This document shows positions 35,842 through 43,826 of a stretch of DNA of 54,935 nt, piece by piece (the first letter of the stretch is position 1; each line of letters starts with the position of its first letter). The DNA is from JBFELO01 sp041552055. Its GTDB lineage: Bacteria; Acidobacteriota; Thermoanaerobaculia; Thermoanaerobaculales; Sulfomarinibacteraceae. Where the stretch lies: assembly GCA_041552055.1 (NCBI GenBank), contig JBFELO010000013.1:1-54935 (forward strand). The letters run 5' to 3'. A model generated the notes under the pieces. The model saw nothing but the letters and a program-made list of their open reading frames with translations. It searched no databases and had not been told where the DNA came from. A program made the translations under genes and the position numbers.

Positions 35842-36734
35842 CGGACGGCGCCCCGAGGGTCAACATCTACACCGACGGGGGATGCCGGCCCAACCCCGGT
35901 CCGGGAGGCTGGGCCGCGGTGGTGATCGAGGAGGGTCGGCCGGTCCGGGAGCTCTCGGGGAGCGATCCCGACACCACCAACAACAGGATGGAGATCCAGG
36001 CGGCGGTGGAGGGTCTGCGGTCCCTCGACGGACCGCATCGAGTGGAGATCTTCACGGACTCCGAGTACCTTCGCAAGGGGATCACGAGTTGGCTGCCGGG
36101 CTGGCGTCGAAACGGCTGGAAGACCGCTCAGAAGAAGCCGGTCAAGAACCAGGACCTGTGGCTGGTGTTGGTCGAGGAGCTCGAACGGCACCGCGTGACG
36201 TGGCACTGGGTGAAGGGGCACGCCGGGGACCGCTGGAACGAGCACGCCGACAAGCTCGCAACGGCGGCGATCCCGCGCGGCGCTCTACCGGTTGAAGATC
36301 CGAAGGCGGTTCACCTGTTCGCGGCGGCGGCCTACTCCGGCAAGCGGGCGGCCGGCAGCTGGGCGGTGGTCCTGAGGTTCGCAGACGAGCAAAGAGTGCT
36401 GTCCGGGCAGCTGGAGGACACGAGTGCCAACCGGATGCATCTCGAGGGCGCGGTGGCCGGCCTGAGAGAGCTCACCCGGCCCGTCCGAGTTCATATCTAC
36501 ACCACGTCGGACTACCTCAAGGACGGTGCCACCGCGTGGCTCCAGGCGTGGAAGCGGCGCGGATGGCGAACCCGTGAGGGTAAGCCGGTGGCGCACCGTG
36601 ACCTGTGGCGACAACTGGACGAGGTCCTCGCCCGCCACGAGGTGGTGTGGCATGTCGTCGATCGAAAAGAGCGGCCCGAGGAGATGGCGCAGGCCAAGGC
36701 GGCCGCTCGGGAGTTGCTCACTACTCGATCGTGA
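35838..36734 (+). CDS. rnhA: ribonuclease HI with a second, degenerate RNase H-like domain
   Basis: 298 residues, about twice the usual RNase HI. Domain 1 (1-148) has all catalytic acids: Asp in IYTDGGCRPNPGPGGWA, Glu in NNRMEIQAA, Asp in IFTDSEYL, and Asp in NEHADKLA, plus the basic handle WLPGWRRNGWKTAQKKPVKN. Domain 2 (about 155-298) repeats the pattern with the acids lost: AAAAYSGKRAAGSWA, ANRMHLEGA, IYTTSDYL, while keeping the handle WLQAWKRRGWRTREGKPVAH. The first domain should remove RNA from RNA-DNA hybrids; the second may only bind. It overlaps the SDR gene by 4 nt, and its 3' end overlaps the convergent cyclophilin gene by 14 bp. Confidence 0.9.
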   Translation: MTDGAPRVNIYTDGGCRPNPGPGGWAAVVIEEGRPVRELSGSDPDTTNNRMEIQAAVEGLRSLDGPHRVEIFTDSEYLRKGITSWLPGWRRNGWKTAQKKPVKNQDLWLVLVEELERHRVTWHWVKGHAGDRWNEHADKLATAAIPRGALPVEDPKAVHLFAAAAYSGKRAAGSWAVVLRFADEQRVLSGQLEDTSANRMHLEGAVAGLRELTRPVRVHIYTTSDYLKDGATAWLQAWKRRGWRTREGKPVAHRDLWRQLDEVLARHEVVWHVVDRKERPEEMAQAKAAARELLTTRS

Positions 36735-37233
36735 TGCGCTCGACCTTGACCGGGGTGAACGGACGATCGCCGGCATCGGTAGGGGTCGACTCGATCGCGT
36801 GGATCACATCGATCCCCTCGGTCACGCGTCCGAACACCGGGTGCTTGGAAGGGCCAGGGCTGAACCAGTCCAGATAGTGGTTGTGGACCGTATTGATGAA
36901 GAACTGCGACCCGCCGGAGTTGGGACGACCCGTGTTCGCCATGGACAGCGTGCCGGGCTCGTTCGAGAGCTTGGCCTCTTCCGGATGCTCGTCCTGGATC
37001 GTGCCGTGGGGTGGCCCTCCGGTGCCGCACGCCCGGCTCTGAGGGTCACGGCTGTGCGGACAGCCGAACTGAATCATGAAACCGTTGATCACCCGGTGGA
37101 AGTGCAGGCCGTCGTAAAACCCGTCCTTGGCCAGGTCGATGAAGTTCTTGCCGGTGACGGGCATCGTGTCGGTGAAGATCTCGGCGGTGAAAGATCCCAG
37201 CGTGGTGTCGAAGGTCGCAGTCGGGTTGGGCAT
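36721..37233 (-). CDS. cyclophilin-type peptidyl-prolyl cis-trans isomerase
   Basis: 170 residues from MPNPTATFDT, with AAGGAG upstream. Cyclophilin landmarks: LHFHRVINGFMIQFGCP (catalytic Arg), NTGRPNSGGSQFFIN and HPVFGRVTEGIDVI. No signal peptide, so cytoplasmic. It catalyses proline isomerisation during protein folding. Confidence 0.94.
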   Translation of the reverse strand: MPNPTATFDTTLGSFTAEIFTDTMPVTGKNFIDLAKDGFYDGLHFHRVINGFMIQFGCPHSRDPQSRACGTGGPPHGTIQDEHPEEAKLSNEPGTLSMANTGRPNSGGSQFFINTVHNHYLDWFSPGPSKHPVFGRVTEGIDVIHAIESTPTDAGDRPFTPVKVERITIE

Positions 37234-37322
37234 CGCGCCTCTCCTTTTGCCTCGGGGCCGGGTCACCTTACCATGGTGCGTGGGGGAATGGTGACGACAC
37301 GATCGCCGGTTGAATGGACACG

Positions 37323-38042
37323 ATGAGGGTATTGGTGCTCCAGGCCCGTCGCTCGGACGACCCGATGATGGCGCACGAGCAAAGATGTTTCGTGGCCTCC
37401 ACCGGCCTTGCGGCCGAGGATCTCACATTCATCAACCTGCCCGACCGCGTGCCGACCCGAGATGACCTGCATCGTTATGACGCCCTGATGGTGGGTGGGG
37501 CCGGGCACTACTCGGTGGTCGAGGAGAACGCGGAGTTCTTCCCTGCGGCCTACGAGTTGCTGCGGCAGGTGGCGTCCGACGGCCTCCCGACCTTTGCGTC
37601 CTGCTTCGGTTTTCAGCTCTTCGTGGTCGCCCTGGGAGGTCGAGTGATCCACGATCCGGACAACACCGAGGTCGGCGGCTACCGCCTCAGGCTCACCGAG
37701 GACGGTCGGCGCGACTCGTTGCTCGGCACGCTGCCGGTCGAGTTCGTGGCTCAGATGGGGCATATGGATCGGGCCGTTGAAATGCCGTCCGGAGTCGCCA
37801 ACCTGGCAGCCAGCGACAGGTCACCCCTGCAGGCGCTGCGAATTCCGAATCGCCCGGTGTGGGCAACGCAGTTCCATCCCGAGCTGGACCAGCAGTCCAA
37901 CCACGAGAGGTATCGCGCCTACATCGAGCGCTACGACCCGGGCGCGCTCGACGAGCAGGAGGAGTCGTGCTTCCAGTCGGGTCCAAGCCCCGAGGTGTCG
38001 ACCCTGCTGCCGGCATTCCTCGACCTCCTCCGGGACCGGTGA
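37323..38042 (+). CDS. class I glutamine amidotransferase-like protein
   Basis: 239 residues from MRVLVLQARR; an ATG three codons upstream (37314) is possible. The nucleophile Cys is in TFASCFGFQLFVVALGG and the His-Glu pair in ATQFHPELDQQ. LMVGGAGHYSVVEEN is the oxyanion-side loop. It belongs to the GuaA-like/YLR126C-type stand-alone amidotransferases, several of which act on gamma-glutamyl compounds. No synthetase partner is adjacent. Its stop shares one base with the next ATG (TGATG). Confidence 0.87.
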   Translation: MRVLVLQARRSDDPMMAHEQRCFVASTGLAAEDLTFINLPDRVPTRDDLHRYDALMVGGAGHYSVVEENAEFFPAAYELLRQVASDGLPTFASCFGFQLFVVALGGRVIHDPDNTEVGGYRLRLTEDGRRDSLLGTLPVEFVAQMGHMDRAVEMPSGVANLAASDRSPLQALRIPNRPVWATQFHPELDQQSNHERYRAYIERYDPGALDEQEESCFQSGPSPEVSTLLPAFLDLLRDR

Positions 38043-38950
38043 TGGGCAGGAAGGAAAGGTCTCGAGGGAGGCGATCCTCCGCGGTGCGCCCGGTCGTCGT
38101 CTCGCTCGTGCTGCTGCTGGCCGGCTTTTGGACACATGCCGAGGAGCGGCCGGGTCGGTCGTTCCTGTGGCGTGTCGAGTCGCCCACGACCACCGTCCAT
38201 CTCCTCGGCTCGGTTCATCTTATGAAGGCTGACGCCTACCCCTTGAATTCTGCCATCGAGGGGGCGTTCGACGGCGCTCGAGCGCTGGTGTTCGAGGTCG
38301 ACCTCGACGAGCTGACCGGTGCCGCCCTCAAGCTGCTCGCAGCCGGATCGCTGCCCGAAGACCAGCGCCTGCGCGACGTGGTATCCGATCAGACGTGGGA
38401 TCTGGTCGAGTCCCGGCTGGCGGATCTGGCGATGGACCTCGAGGGAGTCCAGAGAATGCGGCCGTGGTTGCTCGCGGTGTCGATCACCAGCGCCGAGCTC
38501 GCACGCGCCGGCTACGCGGGGACGGCCGGGGTCGACCTGCACTTCTTCGAGAGGGCAAAGTCTGAGGGCAAGCGCACGATCGCGCTCGAGTCGGTCGATG
38601 ATCAGGTCGGGCTCTTCGCAGATCTCAGCCCGGAAGAGGATGTCGCATTCCTGCGGTACACACTCGACGAGCTCGACACCGTTATCCCGATGGTCGACGA
38701 GCTGATGGCGAGCTGGCAGTCCGGCAATGTGGCAGAGGTGGAGTCGTTGTTGATCGATGCGTATCGCGAGTTCCCGGATCTTTTCCGCCGTCTTGTGAGC
38801 GACCGCAACCGCAACTGGCTCCCGCGGATCGAAGAACTGCTGGCGGGTGGCGAACCGGCCATGGTGGTGGTCGGCGCTCTCCACCTGGTCGGCGAACAGG
38901 GGTTGCTCGAGATGCTGCGGCGGCGGGGACATCCGGTCGAACAGCTGTGA
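38042..38950 (+). CDS. TraB/GumN family protein
   Basis: 302 residues. The N-terminus has a hydrophobic export signal (VVVSLVLLLAGFWTHA) after a basic run. The two GxxH motifs of the family are present: HLLGSVHLMKADAYPL near 58 and VVVGALHLVGEQGLLEML near the end. The family has a metal-dependent protease-like (Tiki-related) fold; most bacterial members are uncharacterised. Translationally coupled to the amidotransferase by a 1-nt overlap. Confidence 0.9.
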   Translation: MGRKERSRGRRSSAVRPVVVSLVLLLAGFWTHAEERPGRSFLWRVESPTTTVHLLGSVHLMKADAYPLNSAIEGAFDGARALVFEVDLDELTGAALKLLAAGSLPEDQRLRDVVSDQTWDLVESRLADLAMDLEGVQRMRPWLLAVSITSAELARAGYAGTAGVDLHFFERAKSEGKRTIALESVDDQVGLFADLSPEEDVAFLRYTLDELDTVIPMVDELMASWQSGNVAEVESLLIDAYREFPDLFRRLVSDRNRNWLPRIEELLAGGEPAMVVVGALHLVGEQGLLEMLRRRGHPVEQL

Positions 38951-39007
38951 GTCCGCAGGGGCCGGAGATCCGGCTCGCGCTGGTCGCCCCGGTGGCCGGT
39001 CGGTCGC

Positions 39008-39013
39008 TATACT
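39008..39013 (+). promoter_or_regulatory. -10 element (TATACT) for a leaderless start
   Basis: TATACT ends exactly 6 nt before the ATG at 39020; no Shine-Dalgarno. Confidence 0.55.
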
Positions 39014-39019
39014 CGAGAC

Positions 39020-40894
39020 ATGACCTCCCCCGGCACCCACCGTCATCGCTCGCTTCCCCGCGACGTCCTTCGTGGGATCCGGCGGCGGTGGCGGGCGGCC
39101 CGCAGCCGATGGCGTCGTCAGAACGTGCGGGTCGTGTATCACCCGGCGTACGAGCGGGGCATCCGGCACATTCCACTCGATCACCAGCGCGCCGAACGCA
39201 TCCTGTCCTTCCTCTCCGAGGAGCGGCTGCTGGCCCAGGACGAGGTCTTGGTTCCGCGTCGGCCGACGGTCCGAGCCCTGCTCAGGGTGCACGACTCCGA
39301 GTACCTGGAGTCGCTGCAGCGCCGCACCGTGGTGGAGCGGGTGTTCGGTCTGCCGGTGAGCGACGGTGACCTCGAAAACCTCGTTGAGATGCAGCGCATG
39401 ATGGTCGGCGGTACGGTCTACGCATCGATTCTCGCGGTCGACGGTGGGGGAGTCGCGGTGAACCTGGGCGGTGGGCTGCACCACGCGCTGCGTGGCGGTG
39501 CGATGGGGTTCTGCCTGTTCAACGACATCGCGGTGGCGATCGCTCGGCTTCGGTACCGCGGTTTCTCCGATCGAGTGCTGGTCGTGGACCTGGACATGCA
39601 CGACGGCAACGGAACCCGTGAGATCTTCTCGCGTGATTCGAGCGTGCACACCTTCTCGATTCATAACGACCACTGGAGTGCGATCGATGCGGAGGAGTCC
39701 ACCGCCATCGAGCTCGGCGACGAGGTCGAGGATGAGTTGTTGCTGGGCACCTTGCTGAAGACCCTGCCTGACGTGGTGGAGGCGGTGCAACCGGGTCTCG
39801 CGGTCTACGTGGCCGGTACCGATCCGGCCGCGGACGACGCTCTCGGAAGCTGGAGGCTGACAAGCGAGGGGATGCTGAGCCGCGATCGGTTCGTGATGGA
39901 CTTGCTGCGAAATCGGCAGCGACAGATCCCGGTGGTCGTGGTCCTAGGAGGGGGTTACGGCGACAACTCGTGGAAATACACCGCGCGCTTCATGTCGTGG
40001 CTGCTCTCCGGCCGCGCGCTCGAACCACCCCCGAACGAGGAGCTCGTGCTGCGTCGGTTCCGTCGCATCCGGGAGACCCTAGACGCCGCCGACCTCACCT
40101 CCGAGCCCGACATCTACGCGTGGACACTGACCGATGAGGATCTCGTCGGCATCCTGCCGGGTGCTCCCCGCGAAACACGCTTTCTGGGCTATTTCTCGAA
40201 GCACGGTGTGGAGCTGTTGCTCGAGCGTTTCGGGATCTTCGACCTGTTGCGGATGCGCGGTTACAAATACCCGTCCGTAACCGTGGACCTGGACCACCCC
40301 CTCGGCCAGACGGCTCGGATCTTCGGCGATGCCGATCACGAGTGGTTGCTGATGGAGCTCCGGGTCAACCGGAATCAGCAGGTTGTTCCGGGGAACGAAG
40401 TTCTGGTCGTCGAATGGCTGCTGCTGCAGAATCCCCGCGCGCACTTCGGACCCTACCGCAGGCCCCTACCCGGTCAGAGTCACCCTGGCCTGGGACTGTT
40501 GAAGGAGGTGTTCAGCTGGCTCGTCGTGGTCTGCGAGATCCTCGAACTCGACGGACTCTACTACTCGCCGTCGAGCTACCACGTCGCGGCACAGAGCCAC
40601 CACCTCGTCCGCTTTCTGCATCCCGAGCACGAGGCTCTCTACCGTGCGTTCGAGATGGCGCTCGAGGGCATCGACCTCGCCGGCGCAAGTCGTGCGGTGG
40701 CCGACGGCAGGGTGGTGGACGCGGCCGCCGACCAGCAGGTGTCATGGGAGGGCTACCCAATGGTGCTGCCGGTGTCGGATCGGCTCCACGACCTGGTTTT
40801 CGGGGAAGAGTACGAAGCTCGGGTGGCCGCCGAGCTGGCCAGGTTGGACCTCGAGGTCGTCGACGGGCAGTCCGCCCCGACTCCGGCGAACTGA
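39020..40894 (+). CDS. histone-deacetylase-like protein with a large unassigned C-terminal domain
   Basis: 624 residues. The N-terminal arginase/deacetylase-fold domain (about 35-345) has LDHQRAERI, LRVHDSEYL, the active-site GGGLHHALRGGAMGFC, Zn ligands in VVDLDMHDGNGT and AGTDPAADD, and VLGGGYG. It should remove acetyl or acyl groups from amines or polyamines. The remaining ~280 residues are not part of the HDAC fold. They contain FSKHGVELLLERFGIFDLLR, LPGQSHPGLGLLKEVFSWLV and a late HVAAQSHHLVRFLHPEH segment; I cannot name this domain. The first 35 residues are very Arg-rich. Confidence 0.88.
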   Translation: MTSPGTHRHRSLPRDVLRGIRRRWRAARSRWRRQNVRVVYHPAYERGIRHIPLDHQRAERILSFLSEERLLAQDEVLVPRRPTVRALLRVHDSEYLESLQRRTVVERVFGLPVSDGDLENLVEMQRMMVGGTVYASILAVDGGGVAVNLGGGLHHALRGGAMGFCLFNDIAVAIARLRYRGFSDRVLVVDLDMHDGNGTREIFSRDSSVHTFSIHNDHWSAIDAEESTAIELGDEVEDELLLGTLLKTLPDVVEAVQPGLAVYVAGTDPAADDALGSWRLTSEGMLSRDRFVMDLLRNRQRQIPVVVVLGGGYGDNSWKYTARFMSWLLSGRALEPPPNEELVLRRFRRIRETLDAADLTSEPDIYAWTLTDEDLVGILPGAPRETRFLGYFSKHGVELLLERFGIFDLLRMRGYKYPSVTVDLDHPLGQTARIFGDADHEWLLMELRVNRNQQVVPGNEVLVVEWLLLQNPRAHFGPYRRPLPGQSHPGLGLLKEVFSWLVVVCEILELDGLYYSPSSYHVAAQSHHLVRFLHPEHEALYRAFEMALEGIDLAGASRAVADGRVVDAAADQQVSWEGYPMVLPVSDRLHDLVFGEEYEARVAAELARLDLEVVDGQSAPTPAN

Positions 40895-40908
40895 GGCGGT
40901 TGTCGTCG

Positions 40909-42165
40909 ATGTCGCCACGTGTCGTCGTTTTGATGCTGATTCAAGTGACTCTGGCGGGTGCGTGGTCGGCAACGGACGATGATCGCCTGAGGTTCCAGGT
41001 CGAGACCGCCGACGGCAGGGAGATTGCGAGTCAGCGTCCGGACGAACCGTTCAACCCGGCCTCGGTGGTCAAAGTGGGGACCTCGCTGTGGGCGTTGGAA
41101 CGGCTCGGCGCCGATCACAGGTTCGTGACGCGGTTCGGGTTTTCGGGTCGCTTCGAGCCCGAGAGCGGAACCATCGCGGGGGACCTCATCGTGACCGGTG
41201 GCGGGGACCCGGACTTCCACCTCGAGAACGTTGCTCTGGTTGCGCGCGAACTCAACGCGATCGGGATTGAACGCGTCACCGGGGACCTGGCGGTTGCGGG
41301 CCTGTTCTGGCTGGGCTGGGAGCACGGGGTCGAGGGTCGGCTAAACGATCCCGAGGCTCGCGCTCGGGTGATGGGGGTGCGGCTGCTGGAAGCGCTCGAC
41401 TCGACTCGATGGGACGCCGGCGCCGAGACCGCGTGGCACGAGCTCTGCGCTCGGCGAGGATGGCCCGAACGGCCCCGTCCTCGGCTGGTGGTGGCCGGGG
41501 ACGTACGGCAGGCGCCATCCGGGGAGGTACGACCGCTGGCCGTGCACAGGTCGAACCCGCTGGCCGTGACGCTGAAGAGGTTCAACACCTACTCCAACAA
41601 CGACCTGATTCGGATCGCGGAACCGCTCGGCGGCGCGGCGGCATTGGAGGCGTACCTGAGTCGGCGGCTGGAAGTGCATCGACCTGCACTCGAGCTGAGT
41701 ACCGCCTCGGGAGAGCGGCGGAACCGCATGACGGCGCGCACCGCGGTCGAGTTGATGCGCCAGTTCGTCGCCGCGACCGGGGCGCGCGGTGTCAGGGTGG
41801 CCGACGTTCTCGTGGTCCCGGGTTGCGACCCGGGCCCAACGCGGCGCATGTTTCCGCGGTTCGCGTCAGGTCCGTACGCGAACACCGTCGTGTGCAAAAC
41901 GGGAACGTTGACGGCAACCGACGGCGGCACGGTTGTCCTGTCCGGATTGGTGCGCAGTCGGCGTCACGGAGAGCTGCTGTTCTGTGTCGCGGCGCCGAGA
42001 ACAGGTCACGCCGTTTCCCACTGGAGGCGAATCGAGCAGGAGTGGCTGATCGACCTGATCGATGGCGCGGGTGGGGCCGAACCGGTCGCCTGCGGTGGCG
42101 CGTTTCCGATGTCCGACACCTACGCCCGGGTGGAGATTCCGACTCCACCGGCGGCGGGTGGATAA
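40909..42165 (+). CDS. dacB: D-alanyl-D-alanine carboxypeptidase/endopeptidase, PBP4 type
   Basis: 418 residues from MSPRVVVLMLIQ with a signal peptide. The three penicillin-binding motifs are present: SVVK in FNPASVVKVGTSLWAL, SNN in FNTYSNNDLIRIAEPL, and KTG in VVCKTGTLTATDGGT. GDLIVTGGGDPDF is typical of the PBP4/S13 family. It trims peptidoglycan peptides in the periplasm. It is shorter than E. coli PBP4, with a reduced insert between the first two motifs. The long frame upstream of the ATG lies inside the HDAC gene and is not used; GAGGCGG precedes the start. Confidence 0.92.
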   Translation: MSPRVVVLMLIQVTLAGAWSATDDDRLRFQVETADGREIASQRPDEPFNPASVVKVGTSLWALERLGADHRFVTRFGFSGRFEPESGTIAGDLIVTGGGDPDFHLENVALVARELNAIGIERVTGDLAVAGLFWLGWEHGVEGRLNDPEARARVMGVRLLEALDSTRWDAGAETAWHELCARRGWPERPRPRLVVAGDVRQAPSGEVRPLAVHRSNPLAVTLKRFNTYSNNDLIRIAEPLGGAAALEAYLSRRLEVHRPALELSTASGERRNRMTARTAVELMRQFVAATGARGVRVADVLVVPGCDPGPTRRMFPRFASGPYANTVVCKTGTLTATDGGTVVLSGLVRSRRHGELLFCVAAPRTGHAVSHWRRIEQEWLIDLIDGAGGAEPVACGGAFPMSDTYARVEIPTPPAAGG

Positions 42166-42184
42166 TGTGCCGGGGAGGAACGAC

Positions 42185-42292
42185 GTGCTGAGAAGCGAGG
42201 TCGATCGGATCTGGTCCGAGCTGGAGTGGATTCAGGAGTCCGGGCTGTGCGAGAGGGCGACCCGGTGCCGGGTTCGTGCGTTCGAGCTGTGA
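42185..42292 (+). CDS. 35-residue small protein
   Basis: GTG start with a strong GGGGAGG 6 nt upstream. Reads MLRSEVDRIWSELEWIQESG, then a Cys/Arg-rich end (CERATRCRVRAFEL). A single amphipathic helix is likely. The stop TGA overlaps the GTG of the next gene (GTGA), so the two are coupled. No family recognised. Confidence 0.5.
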   Translation: MLRSEVDRIWSELEWIQESGLCERATRCRVRAFEL

Positions 42293-42885
42293 CGCCCCTG
42301 GCACTTATCATGGTCGCAGCCCTTGCCGGAGGAGGTGGCGAGCGTCAGACGCAGTTGCTCGCGATCCATCTCGAGAGCCACCCATCTGCCACCGCTCAGG
42401 ACGTCTACAAGTTTCTCCACCAGGGGATATTCGGTCCGGGACATTTGATCGACGATCGTGATGCGGCAGCCCGGTACCTGAACGATGAGATCGACGAGCT
42501 CGATCTCTCCCAGGTCATCGAGATGTCCTGCGAGCCGCTCGGAGGTGATCCCGCGATGGTGAGGGTGCACCTCCGCCCATACGTCCGCGAGGGGCGCGAC
42601 GGGACCGACCTGCTCGATGTGTTGGTCGCCAGCGCCGGTGTGTTCGAGGGGGGTCCCAGAGCGATGCGACACGCCCTCGACGCGGCGGCCGAGTGGTTGC
42701 GCCGCAACGGACGCTCAACCACGGCGGACGAACTCGATCGTCTGCGGGACGACACGGCACCGCGTGGATTCCCGCCGGTTCACCACTCCGAGTCGTACCG
42801 TGCGGCCTACCACCCCGCGTACAGGGTCGTGCTGGAGAGCTACGCTCGCGAGCGCGGCTGGTGCGACGTGCCCGACCATCCATGA
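42289..42885 (+). CDS. conserved hypothetical protein
   Basis: 198 residues from a GTG coupled to the upstream small ORF; an in-frame ATG at 42310 is possible. A short hydrophobic start (LALIMVAALAGG) might be a weak signal. Distinctive blocks: DVYKFLHQGIFGPGHLIDD, VHLRPYVREGRDGTDLLD, PVHHSESYRAAYHPAYRVV. The Tyr/His-rich blocks look conserved, and I recall similar YK-L-QG-FGPGHLI sequences in unnamed bacterial proteins. No catalytic motif that I can assign. Confidence 0.72.
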   Translation: MTPLALIMVAALAGGGGERQTQLLAIHLESHPSATAQDVYKFLHQGIFGPGHLIDDRDAAARYLNDEIDELDLSQVIEMSCEPLGGDPAMVRVHLRPYVREGRDGTDLLDVLVASAGVFEGGPRAMRHALDAAAEWLRRNGRSTTADELDRLRDDTAPRGFPPVHHSESYRAAYHPAYRVVLESYARERGWCDVPDHP

Positions 42886-42923
42886 CTGGCCTCTGATCAG
42901 AGAAGACGAAAGGCACGCGTGCA

Positions 42924-43688
42924 ATGGAATGGATAACCCAACCTCAGGCGTGGGTCGCGCTGATCACCCTGACCGCGCTCGAGATCGTGCTCGGAATCGA
43001 CAACATCATCTTCATCTCGGTTCTGTCGGGAAGGCTTCCCGAGGAACGGCGGCGTAACGCCCGCACGCTCGGCCTCGCGGCGGCGATGGTGACCCGCCTG
43101 GCCCTGTTGGCATCGCTTCAGTGGCTGTCCAGGCTCACCACTCCGCTGTTCGCGGTGGCCGCCTACACCGTGACGGCCCGGGACCTCATCCTGCTCGGGG
43201 GAGGGCTCTTCCTGCTCGCCAAGGCGACCGTCGAGATACACCACAATCTGGAGGGAAGCGCGGCGCACGCCGGAGGTCGAAGCCAGGCCTCCTTCCGTGG
43301 AGTGATCTTCCAGATCATGGTGCTCGACATCGTGTTTTCCCTCGACTCGGTCATCACTGCGATCGGCATGGCCGATCACCTCCCCGTGATGGCATTGGCG
43401 ATAGTGATCGCGGTCGGTGTCATGATGCTCGCTGCCGGTCCGATTTCGGAATTCGTCGAGCAGCACCCGACCGTGAGAATGCTCGCGTTGGCCTTCCTGC
43501 TGCTGATCGGGATGTCCTTGGTGGCAGAGGGGTTCGGACAACACATCCCGAAGGGGTACATCTACTTCGCGATGGGGTTTTCGGTGTTTGTCGAGATGTT
43601 GAACCTCCGAGCGAGAACCACCAGCGACCCCGCGCCGGTGCAGCTGCGAAGGAGAATGGCGCCATCCACGCCGAGGCCGCTGAAGTGA
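42924..43688 (+). CDS. TerC family integral membrane protein
   Basis: 254 residues with about seven transmembrane helices. The two acidic motifs in membrane segments are present: LEIVLGIDNIIFISVLSGRL and MVLDIVFSLDSVITAIGM. PKGYIYFAMGFSVFVEMLN is the conserved last helix. TerC/Alx-type proteins are linked to manganese export and metal loading of exported proteins. AAAGG lies upstream of the ATG. Only 38 bp separate it from the preceding gene. Confidence 0.93.
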   Translation: MEWITQPQAWVALITLTALEIVLGIDNIIFISVLSGRLPEERRRNARTLGLAAAMVTRLALLASLQWLSRLTTPLFAVAAYTVTARDLILLGGGLFLLAKATVEIHHNLEGSAAHAGGRSQASFRGVIFQIMVLDIVFSLDSVITAIGMADHLPVMALAIVIAVGVMMLAAGPISEFVEQHPTVRMLALAFLLLIGMSLVAEGFGQHIPKGYIYFAMGFSVFVEMLNLRARTTSDPAPVQLRRRMAPSTPRPLK

Positions 43689-43826
43689 CGTTCCCCGACG
43701 ATGACGCACCACAGCGATTCGGGTGGCCGCACGACCAGCCGCGGCATTGCAGCCGGGATATTGGGGACGTTCTTTGCCGGGCAGCTCGCACTGTGGTGCA
43801 ATACCGGAGGATGGAGACGTGAGCTC

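Noticed and set aside
42886..42923. Manganese (yybP-ykoY) riboswitch upstream of terC
   Set aside because: Only 38 bp separate terC from the preceding gene, too short for this riboswitch, and no matching stems are seen.
43701..43826. N-terminal extension of PyrD from the ATG at 43701
   Set aside because: It lacks a ribosome site and has non-coding-like third positions; the class 2 N-terminus aligns at the GTG at 43827. The hydrophobic stretch in it leaves some doubt.
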